From CAZGWJ01 sp964529445 (GTDB taxonomy: Bacteria > Oederibacteriota > Muellerivitia > Muellerivitales > Muellerivitaceae), in assembly GCA_964529445.1 (NCBI GenBank), contig CAZGWJ010000013.1:1-44725 (forward strand): a stretch of DNA of 44,725 bases. Reading direction: 5' to 3'. Of the stretch, positions 1 to 6,887 are shown piece after piece. The notes under the pieces are model-generated. The model was not told the DNA's origin, ran no database searches, and saw nothing but the letters and a program-made list of their open reading frames with translations. The translations under genes were made by a program, and so were the position numbers. The stretch's first letter is position 1, and the number at the start of each line of letters is the position of its first letter.

Positions 1-1534
1 GCGTCCCCGAAGGCACGTACACGTCCATCTTCACGCGCACCACGTTGCTCAGGTCAGACGGCGCGAACGCCTCCCAGTTCAGGAAGTCGTTGTTCCAGCC
101 CGTCACCCCGATGCTCACCTGCATCGCGTGGGTCCCGCTCGTGATGGCGCCCACCGGCGCCGCCCCCGAATCCACGATCGTGTGCACCGCGTTGGTCCCG
201 GAAATCGTCCCGTTCTCGGCCGCGGTCTCCAGATCGTTCACCAGCACGTCCACGCACCCGCCGACGGTCGGCGTCGGGGTCGGCGCGTCGACCACCTCGA
301 AGCTGTCGATGTACACGTCACCCGGAGCGCATCCCTGCGCCATCACGATCTGCACGCCCAGGCGCCTCACCGCGTTGGCCGTGGCGCAGGCCGAAAGATC
401 GTAGGTGTAGGTGTACCAGGCCCCGAAGCCCGTGATGTTCGTCCACGGCGCGCACCAGCCCGACGCATCGGCTCCCGTCCCCACGTTCAACTGCATCCCG
501 CCGCCCCACGCCGTCCCCTGCGTGGCCGTCGAGATGTACACGCGGGCCCTCAGCACCTTGCCCGTCAGGTCCACGGTCGAGGGCAGCAGGATCGAGAAGC
601 CCTCCGTGGAGTTGTTGGACCCGTCCACCACCGTGCCGTACGGCACGGAAGCGTGCAGGACTCCGCCCACGGCACCCGCCGGCGCCGAGGCGTTGTCCAT
701 CCAGCCCAGCACCGTCCCCGTCTGCGTGTTGTTCGTGTACCAGCACTCGTCATCCGCGTCGAAGGTGTACGCGCTCTTGTACACCGTCACCGCGCAACCC
801 GAGCCCGTCGTGTTCGTGGGCGTCGCCGTGCTCGTGGCGGTGAAGGTGTTTCCCGTCGGCAGGGTGTGCGTCGTCGTCACGGTGGCCGTGTAGGTCAGCG
901 TGGCCGTGGAGGTAATGGTCGGGGTGGCCGTGAAGGTGAACGTGGCGGCCCCCGGCGTCGTCGGCGTCGACGTCAGCGTGCTCGTGAACGTCGGCGTCAC
1001 CGTCGCCGTCGCCGTGTGCGTGAACGTGTTCGTCGGGATGGGCGACAGCGTATGGGTGGGCGAGTGCGTCGGGGTGTTCGTCCAAACGCCTGTCCAGGTC
1101 GGCGTACCGGTGTAGGTGGGGGTGTTCGAGTACAAGGACGTGAAGGTGTAGGTGGGCGTATGGGTGTCCGTGCCGGTGAAAGTGAAGGTCGGCGTGAAGG
1201 TATAGGTCCAGGAGAAGGTGGGCGTATGGGTACGGGTTCCCGTGAAGGTGGGAGTGTGGGTCGGCCAAGGTGTCAGGGTCGGGGTCGCGGTATAGGTCCT
1301 GGTGGGCGAATAACTGGGAGTGCCGGTATAGGTGGCGGTCCCGGTGAAGGTCGATGTGACGGTCCGGGTCTCGGTCGGAGTGAATGTGTCATATCCGATG
1401 GTGAACGTGGCGGTCACCTTGGGAACCGGGGGAGGAGCCACGGGTCCCAGGGACCTCGTGCAACCGGATACCATCGCGAAGGAAGCCAGGATCAAGGCCA
1501 GGACTCGAACGGACCAGATATTACGGATTTTCAT
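1..1534 (-). CDS. Thr-rich stalk lipoprotein, C-terminus beyond window (partial)
   Basis: Starts at the ATG ending at 1534, with AAGGAG about 6 nt upstream; it is open to the window edge, giving at least 511 residues. The N-terminus is a lipoprotein signal (basic start, hydrophobic core, lipobox VSGC near residue 23). After the Cys comes LGPVAPPPV, which is nearly identical in the lipoprotein encoded at 1771-4245, so the two are tandem paralogues. Residues about 35-220 form a Thr-rich stretch in which T alternates with P, Y, F, H or S (units such as TPTYTFT), probably an extended and possibly O-glycosylated stalk. A globular beta-rich region follows (about 225-400), then a short TPTPT linker and the start of a second domain. 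Both look like carbohydrate-binding or lectin-like sandwiches, but no family is certain. Likely an outer-membrane-anchored surface protein; ligand unknown. Confidence 0.85.
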   Translation of the reverse strand, partial: MKIRNIWSVRVLALILASFAMVSGCTRSLGPVAPPPVPKVTATFTIGYDTFTPTETRTVTSTFTGTATYTGTPSYSPTRTYTATPTLTPWPTHTPTFTGTRTHTPTFSWTYTFTPTFTFTGTDTHTPTYTFTSLYSNTPTYTGTPTWTGVWTNTPTHSPTHTLSPIPTNTFTHTATATVTPTFTSTLTSTPTTPGAATFTFTATPTITSTATLTYTATVTTTHTLPTGNTFTATSTATPTNTTGSGCAVTVYKSAYTFDADDECWYTNNTQTGTVLGWMDNASAPAGAVGGVLHASVPYGTVVDGSNNSTEGFSILLPSTVDLTGKVLRARVYISTATQGTAWGGGMQLNVGTGADASGWCAPWTNITGFGAWYTYTYDLSACATANAVRRLGVQIVMAQGCAPGDVYIDSFEVVDAPTPTPTVGGCVDVLVNDLETAAENGTISGTNAVHTIVDSGAAPVGAITSGTHAMQVSIGVTGWNNDFLNWEAFAPSDLSNVVRVKMDVYVPSGT

Positions 1535-1578
1535 CGACCACTCCTTGAGTTCACCCTCGGAAGGGACATCGCTTAACC

Positions 1579-1607
1579 GGGTTATGATGCACCAAAGCGG
1601 CTGTCAA
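1579..1607 (-). promoter_or_regulatory. Possible sigma-70 promoter for the 1-1534 lipoprotein
   Basis: On the minus strand there is a perfect -35 box TTGACA (1602-1607), a 17-nt spacer and a weak -10 box TAACCC (1579-1584). The leader would be about 40 nt. The terminator at 1712-1747 isolates this gene from the one upstream, so a promoter is expected here. The -10 match is poor. Confidence 0.35.
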
Positions 1608-1711
1608 AACACCACAAAAAACATGGACAAAACACCAAGGAAACAGTGTTTTTGGGGGTGAAACCGTTCCCAAGATCGGCTTCCGTCGGAAGTGACAACA
1701 AGGATTTGGAT

Positions 1712-1747
1712 AAAAAAAAGCCCGGCCCGCCATAGGCGGACCGGGCC
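1712..1747 (-). terminator. Rho-independent terminator after the 1771-4245 lipoprotein
   Basis: Read on the minus strand: a 12-bp GC-rich stem with one mismatch (1720-1731 pairing with 1735-1746), a 3-nt loop and a run of eight T. It lies about 25 nt after the stop codon of the gene ending at 1771, so the two tandem lipoprotein genes are separate transcription units. Confidence 0.88.
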
Positions 1748-1770
1748 TCATCGCAAACCCTTGCAAACCC

Positions 1771-4245
1771 TTACGGATAAAGGCGCATGTCGTCGACCCA
1801 GAAGTCGAAGTTCATGCCGAAGCTGTCGTTGTTCAGCTTGAACTGCATGCCGAAGACCTTGGTGAGGTCGAGGCACCCGCTGTTCGGGGTCGTCGGGGCG
1901 TCGTTGCAGGTCGCCACGTCCGCGCTGGTCACGTTGTGGCCCCAATACTGCTCCTGGCACATGACCCAGAACGGAATCTGGTACTGCTGCCATGTGGTGT
2001 TCAGGCCCGGATTGATCATCGGCGTCGGGCCGAAATAGGGGCTTCCCAGTTCCCAGCCGAAGTTGTTGCTGCAGGCCGAGGGGCAATCGCCGCCTTCCGC
2101 CACAGGTGAAGTGAAGTAGTCGGGAACGTTCAGCCTCCACCGAGTTGCCAGTCCCGCCGCGTTGTTCTTGGCGTAGAACTGGACGCCCGTGAACGCGGAA
2201 AGGTCGTAGATGACCTTCTGCGTGACCGTCGTCGGTTTATTCACGAAGTCGAAGGCGATGGCCGCGTACCCGCAATAGAGGTAGGCCGGCGCGCAACTGG
2301 CCCGGATGGTCCCGGTCGTGCGCAAGGCATAACTCGAGGAATAACCCGGGGCGGACATCACGAAGGGATCCGCCGGGGGCCAGACGGTGGAATGGGCCTC
2401 CGTCACGGGCCAGGAGGCCTCCGAAACGTCCGAGAAGGAATACCAGTATCCGTCGCGGCCGGAGATCACGTTGATCTGGCTGTCGTTATCGTCCATGTTG
2501 TCGATGAGGAGCGGGTCCGGCGGCTGGGTCGGGGTCGGTGTCGGCCCGGGGATGTCGATGAGGCGGATGTCGTCCACCCAGAAATCCACCGTGGCTCCGG
2601 TGGCGCCCTTCACCTGCCACTGGAACGAGTAGATGTTGCTGGCAGTGAAGCCGGAAGGCGGCGTGTAGCCCCATCCCGATTCCTGCGTCATCAGGTTGAA
2701 GTACACCGTCACGGCCTGCCAGGTGGTGGTGAGCGCGAGGTCGTAACCGTAGTTGTTGTCGCAATCGGCCGCCGGCGAGCAGACCCCGCCTTCGAGCGCC
2801 GTGTCCTGGTTAGGCACGGAGACCCTCACGATGGTAGCGGAGGCCGTGTTACCGAGCCGCGCGTAGAAGGTGAAGCCGTAGTACGTCGTGGCGTCATAGA
2901 CGGCCTTGGGATCGAGCATGTTGGCTCCCAAGCCGATGAAGCGGTACTGGTAGTCCGCCCCCAAGGTACCCGTGATGCGGGCCGCATAGCCGTCGGTCTG
3001 TCCCGAGGGACTGCTCATGATGAAATCCACTCCCTCGGGTGGCCAGACAGTCGAATTGCCGCCGGCGTTCAGGTCGGTCATGGTGTACCAGTAGCCGGTG
3101 CGCCCGCCGTTCGGGGAGACCTGCCCGTCGTTGTCCGCCATGTTGTCGAAGAGAAGCGGGTCGTTCGTCGGGCTGGGCGTCGGGGTCGGGCCGACGATCG
3201 TCGTGAAGCGGATGTTGTCCACCTGCACGTCGAAGGTAACGCCCGTCCCGACCTTCCACTGCAGGCCGTACACGTCGGAAGCGGTGAAGGAAGCGGGGGT
3301 TGCCCAGTTCGGCTGGGTCATCAGGTTGAAGAAGACGGTCACGCTCTGCCAGGCCGTCGAGGCGGTGAGATCCACACCGAAATGGCCCGTATCGGCATTG
3401 GTGGCCGACGCCGGCACCTCGAAGCGCACGCTGGTGGTCGAGCCGCTCCCCACGCGGATGTCGAAGATCACGCCCGTATAGGCCGAGGCGTCATAGGACG
3501 CCTTCACACCGGGTGAAATCTCTTCCAGGAAATTCAGGCCCATCCCGGCGCCCCAGTTCGTGAAACCGTTGCCCGTGATCTGGGCCATGTTCCCGGGATT
3601 CCCCCCCAGGACCATGGTGAAGGACCCGGCAGGATCGGGAACGATGGTTCCCGTCCCGTCCCCGTAGGTGTACCAATAACCGGCCCGGCCGCCGTTGGGA
3701 AGGACCTGACCATCCCCGTCCTCGCAATCGTCGATCATGCTGGGATCCAAGGTTGCCGTCGGGGTCGGAGTGAGTGTGTGCGTGCTGGTAAAGCTTTCCG
3801 TCGGGGTGATTGTCGGCGTGTGGGTCGGCGTCGGGGAATCGGTCGCCGTGTAGGTGAAAGTATCCGTCGGCGCGCCCGGCGTGGTCGGCGTATGGGAAAG
3901 CGTGTAGGTGAAGGTCGGCGTATCCGTGGGAATGATGGTGAAGGTGTTCGTGAACTGGCTGGTCCAAGTGTTCGTGGGAGATAGGGTATGAGTGGGGCTG
4001 TGCGTGAAGGTGTGGGAATAGGTGCTGGTTCCCGTGTACGTGAAGGTCGGCGTGTAGGTGGGGGTGTTCGTGCGGGTTCCGGTCGGGGAAAGCGTGAACG
4101 TGGCTGTGCCGACCGAGGTGGGGGTCGCTTTCGCGACAGGCGGGGGCGCGACCGGTCCCAGAGTGCGGCTGCAACCCACGGTCAACGCGACGGCCGACAG
4201 GGTCAGGATCAAGGCCCCGAAGGCCCAGTTACGCCGGATGCTCAT
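1771..4245 (-). CDS. Lipoprotein with Thr-rich stalk and three tandem ligand-binding-like domains
   Basis: 824 residues; ATG with GAAGGAGT just upstream. Lipoprotein signal with lipobox LTVGC (Cys about 25), then LGPVAPPPV shared with the downstream paralogue. A Thr-rich stalk covers about residues 40-165. Three homologous domains of about 180-240 residues follow, at roughly 168-350, 362-565 and 575-824. Each opens with an Asp-rich D-G-Q-V/I ... G-R-x-G-Y-W-Y signature and closes with V-D-(D/N)-(I/M)-R, which resembles beta-sandwich carbohydrate-binding or CIA30-like modules. The domains are separated by short GPTPTP linkers. The likely role is outer-membrane-anchored binding of a polysaccharide or cell-surface ligand, inferred from architecture only. 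A sigma-54-type promoter lies upstream and a strong terminator downstream, so it is monocistronic. Confidence 0.88.
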   Translation of the reverse strand: MSIRRNWAFGALILTLSAVALTVGCSRTLGPVAPPPVAKATPTSVGTATFTLSPTGTRTNTPTYTPTFTYTGTSTYSHTFTHSPTHTLSPTNTWTSQFTNTFTIIPTDTPTFTYTLSHTPTTPGAPTDTFTYTATDSPTPTHTPTITPTESFTSTHTLTPTPTATLDPSMIDDCEDGDGQVLPNGGRAGYWYTYGDGTGTIVPDPAGSFTMVLGGNPGNMAQITGNGFTNWGAGMGLNFLEEISPGVKASYDASAYTGVIFDIRVGSGSTTSVRFEVPASATNADTGHFGVDLTASTAWQSVTVFFNLMTQPNWATPASFTASDVYGLQWKVGTGVTFDVQVDNIRFTTIVGPTPTPSPTNDPLLFDNMADNDGQVSPNGGRTGYWYTMTDLNAGGNSTVWPPEGVDFIMSSPSGQTDGYAARITGTLGADYQYRFIGLGANMLDPKAVYDATTYYGFTFYARLGNTASATIVRVSVPNQDTALEGGVCSPAADCDNNYGYDLALTTTWQAVTVYFNLMTQESGWGYTPPSGFTASNIYSFQWQVKGATGATVDFWVDDIRLIDIPGPTPTPTQPPDPLLIDNMDDNDSQINVISGRDGYWYSFSDVSEASWPVTEAHSTVWPPADPFVMSAPGYSSSYALRTTGTIRASCAPAYLYCGYAAIAFDFVNKPTTVTQKVIYDLSAFTGVQFYAKNNAAGLATRWRLNVPDYFTSPVAEGGDCPSACSNNFGWELGSPYFGPTPMINPGLNTTWQQYQIPFWVMCQEQYWGHNVTSADVATCNDAPTTPNSGCLDLTKVFGMQFKLNNDSFGMNFDFWVDDMRLYP

Positions 4246-4296
4246 TTGCGACTCCTTCGATCACATCGAATGGTGAATTACCCGGGAGTTATGGAG

Positions 4297-4312
4297 AGCA
4301 ACAAGGATGCCA
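4297..4312 (-). promoter_or_regulatory. Candidate sigma-54 promoter of the 1771-4245 lipoprotein
   Basis: The minus strand reads TGGCATCCTTGTTGCT. This matches the -24/-12 consensus TGGCAC-N5-TTGCW at all but one position, with correct GG-to-GC spacing. The start site would be near 4287, giving a leader of about 42 nt before the ATG at 4245. It sits in the 240-nt gap behind the TPR gene. No convincing activator site was seen upstream. Confidence 0.5.
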
Positions 4313-4485
4313 TGTTGCCAACCCTGAGAAAATACCAAATAACAGGGGTTTCCGCCATAGGAATCACCTGTTTTCACGGTATCAAGTTCGAAAACTGGCA
4401 ACGAAAAGTCAAAAATCTGATAAGTGACAAATATGACCGGCCGGAATATAAAAGGCTTTAACCGGGACAAAGTTGTTCGGACTCT

Positions 4486-6723
4486 TCAGAGTCCCTTCAT
4501 CTTCAGCACATTCCGCAGTTTGTTGCGGACTTCCTCGTTCTCCGGCTCGTCGTTGAGGATCTTCTCGTAGATCTTGACGGCTTCCACGAACAATCCCTGT
4601 TTGGCGTAGATATCCGCGAGGGTCTGCCGCACGAAGGGATCCTCGAGGTTGTCCGCTTCCCCACTGCCAGTCGCGGCGGAAGGTCGCGCCTGGAGGCTCG
4701 TGTCCAGTTCGACCTCGGCCGGGGTCTCGATGGAAATATCGAGGGCCGGAGGCGCCGGGACGCTCGGGGCCACAACGGGCCGGACCGGCGGCAGGGACAC
4801 CTCCTTCTCCTTCTCGCGCCTCAAACGCTCCAGACCGTCCACGATCTCCCGGTTAATGCGAGCCTGGGTGGTGGCCTGCTTCTGCTTTTCCTCCTCGAAA
4901 CGTCTCTTCTCCTCCTCCTCCCGGCGCATCAGTTCCTGGACCTTCGCCTCGCGCTCCGCCTGCTTCTCCCGTTCCCGGGCTTCCCGCTCGGACCTTTCCT
5001 GGAGTTCCTTCTCGACGTGTTCCCGGACCTTCTTCTCGAGCTCCTGCTTGGACCGCTCCAGGTCCTCCTTCATCTGGTTGAAGGCGTCCATCTTCTCCGA
5101 TTCCAGCTTCTCCTGCTGGGCTTCGATCGCCTTCTGCTTCTCCTCGAGTTCCTTCTGCAACTGCTGGCGGAGTTCCTCCTCCCGCTTGGAACGGCGAATC
5201 TCCTCCAGGAGTTTCCCTTCCATCTCCTGTTGCAAACGGACCCGTTCCTTCTCCTGCTCGCGGCGGATCTGTTCGATGGCCTCCTGCCGCTCGGCGGCCA
5301 GACGTTCCTGTTCTTCGCTGAGCTTCCGCGCCTGTTCGTCGAGTTCCTTCTTCATCTGGTCGCGCAGTTCGCGCTCCAGTTCGGCCCTCATCTCCTCGGG
5401 AGTCGGGCCCTTCTGCTCCGGCTCGATGGCGCGGGCCATGAGAACGTAGGTCTTCTGCAAGCGGCTGCGGGCCTCGGCATGGTCCGGCCAGCGCTTGAGC
5501 ATCTCGAGATAGCGGTCGACGGCCTGATCGTAAAGGCCCTTCTCCACGAAGGTTTCGGCTTCGCCCATCAGGCGGTCCTGCTCCAAGCCGGCATCCAGCG
5601 AGACGAGTTCCGGCCCGGCAACGGTTTCCGGAGCGGGAGTGGATGCAGCCTGCGGCTCCGGGGCCAGCACCGGCATTTCCGGCATGGCGGTCTCCGCACG
5701 GGCAGGTTCGACCGGCGCCAGCCGCAGGGCAGCCTCATTGGAAGGATCCAGTTCAAGGATGGTGTGCCGAACCTCGTGGGCTTCGTCGAGCAGGTTCTCG
5801 TTCACGTAGACCTGCATGATGCGCACGTAGGTTTCGACCGCTTCCTTGTGCTGGTTGAGGCGCAGGTTGGAGAGCGCGAGGTACTTCAAGGCGCCCACGT
5901 GGGAGTCGTGCTTTCCCAGGAACGTGATGAAGGCGTTCCGGGCCTCGCCGTAATGCTCCTGGTTGAAATGGATGACGCCCAGATGGTAGTAGGCCTCGGT
6001 GTCCCCGAGATCGATGGCCTTGTGGGCACACTCCTCGGCCTTCGCATGGTCATTCTTGGATATGAAGATCTCGACGAGGGCACGGTAATGGGATACGGCC
6101 TCGGACGTCTGCTTGGCCCCTACCAGGAGGGTGGCCAGCCTCTCGTGGGCCTCGATGTTGAGGGGATCCCAATCTGTCACGAGTTGAAGGACCTCGGCCA
6201 GCCTTCCGGTCTGCGTGGCCGGGTCCAGGGCATCCGAGAGCACCATGAGGTTCTCGACGGCCTGGTATTTCTCGCCACCCCTCATGAGCAGTTTGGCGAA
6301 TCGGACGGAGGCATCGTAACGGTTGGAATCCGCGCGAAGGATGGATCGATAGATGTCGATGGCCTTCTGCGGATCGCCTTCCTCGAGCTGGGCGGCTTTT
6401 TCCAGGTACTTGGTGATGAGATTCTTGACGGCGCCCATCAGTTCCTGGTTGTTGGGGACCAGCTTCAACATCCGCTTGTAGACCTGCAGGACCTTGTCGA
6501 CTTGGTTCTTCTGGTCATAACCCTGGGCCACGAGATCATATTGGCGGAGGGCCTCCTGGAGGTCCCCCTTCTTGGCATAGATGTCCGCGAGGATGTTCAG
6601 GACGTTGAGGTCGCCCGAATCGAGGTCCGCGAGCTTGTGGTATTCCTCGATCGCCCGGTCCCAATCGCCTTTCTGGTAATAGGCGTAGGCGGTCTTGATG
6701 AGGATGGATTTGTCTTCCGTCAA
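4486..6723 (-). CDS. TPR protein with long central coiled coil
   Basis: 745 residues. The start is TTG (no ATG or GTG is better placed) with GGGAG about 9 nt upstream. There is no signal peptide or membrane segment, so it is probably cytoplasmic. Residues about 5-330 are tetratricopeptide repeats (A-Y-x-x-G-D-x-x-x-A pattern, and repeated A-D-I-Y-A-K-x-G). An Ala/Pro/Glu-rich linker (about 335-375) follows, then another TPR unit, then a highly charged Glu/Arg/Lys/Gln coiled coil (about 430-640). A Pro-rich linker and a final TPR pair (A-D-I-Y-A-K-Q-G-L-F) close the protein. Probably a scaffold or assembly protein; the partner is unknown. It has its own promoter at about 6757-6785. TPR/coiled-coil proteins of this kind occur with motility and pilus systems, but nothing here ties it to one. 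Confidence 0.88.
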   Translation of the reverse strand: MTEDKSILIKTAYAYYQKGDWDRAIEEYHKLADLDSGDLNVLNILADIYAKKGDLQEALRQYDLVAQGYDQKNQVDKVLQVYKRMLKLVPNNQELMGAVKNLITKYLEKAAQLEEGDPQKAIDIYRSILRADSNRYDASVRFAKLLMRGGEKYQAVENLMVLSDALDPATQTGRLAEVLQLVTDWDPLNIEAHERLATLLVGAKQTSEAVSHYRALVEIFISKNDHAKAEECAHKAIDLGDTEAYYHLGVIHFNQEHYGEARNAFITFLGKHDSHVGALKYLALSNLRLNQHKEAVETYVRIMQVYVNENLLDEAHEVRHTILELDPSNEAALRLAPVEPARAETAMPEMPVLAPEPQAASTPAPETVAGPELVSLDAGLEQDRLMGEAETFVEKGLYDQAVDRYLEMLKRWPDHAEARSRLQKTYVLMARAIEPEQKGPTPEEMRAELERELRDQMKKELDEQARKLSEEQERLAAERQEAIEQIRREQEKERVRLQQEMEGKLLEEIRRSKREEELRQQLQKELEEKQKAIEAQQEKLESEKMDAFNQMKEDLERSKQELEKKVREHVEKELQERSEREAREREKQAEREAKVQELMRREEEEKRRFEEEKQKQATTQARINREIVDGLERLRREKEKEVSLPPVRPVVAPSVPAPPALDISIETPAEVELDTSLQARPSAATGSGEADNLEDPFVRQTLADIYAKQGLFVEAVKIYEKILNDEPENEEVRNKLRNVLKMKGL

Positions 6724-6756
6724 GGCGGAAAACTCCCTTGTGCCGTATGGAGCGTC

Positions 6757-6785
6757 AATCTATCACAGGGGGGGGACTTTGTCAT
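6757..6785 (-). promoter_or_regulatory. Likely sigma-70 promoter of the TPR gene
   Basis: Minus strand: -35 ATGACA (6780-6785), a 17-nt spacer and -10 TAGATT (6757-6762). The start would be near 6750, about 27 nt before the TTG start codon. Just upstream is a perfect GGCCCC-A-GGGGCC dyad (6795-6807) of unknown role. Confidence 0.45.
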
Positions 6786-6844
6786 ATGCCATGCGGCCCC
6801 AGGGGCCTTTTCAAGCCTCCGGCCGGGTTTCTGAAGGGAATTCC

Positions 6845-6872
6845 CCGCGGGAAACCGGTCGGTCTCCCGCGG
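6845..6872 (-). terminator. Strong hairpin after the glycoside hydrolase gene, no U-tract
   Basis: 28 nt that fold into a 12-bp stem (one G-U pair) with a 4-nt loop, 15 nt past the stop codon of the gene ending at 6888. No T-run follows, so it may be a 3' stabiliser or a U-less terminator rather than a classical intrinsic terminator. Confidence 0.5.
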
Positions 6873-6887
6873 TGCTAGTCGGCATTC

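Noticed and set aside
800..1400. G-rich plus strand of the stalk DNA as a G-quadruplex or CRISPR-like array
   Set aside because: The periodicity follows Thr codons in a coding frame and has no spacer/repeat structure.
128..1576. Plus-strand frame of 482 codons over the Thr-rich stalk
   Set aside because: It is the reverse reading of the simple-sequence stalk DNA (Arg/Gly-rich); the minus frame has a lipoprotein signal and a Shine-Dalgarno.
4479..4494. GGACTCT/AGAGTCC dyad at the TPR gene stop as a terminator
   Set aside because: Loop of only 2 nt, overlaps the stop codon and no T-run follows.
5017..6834. Long plus-strand reading frame (605 codons) opposite the TPR gene
   Set aside because: The minus frame has clear TPR and coiled-coil repeats. 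The plus frame gives Leu/Val/His-rich sequence typical of antisense frames in GC-rich DNA, and has no Shine-Dalgarno.
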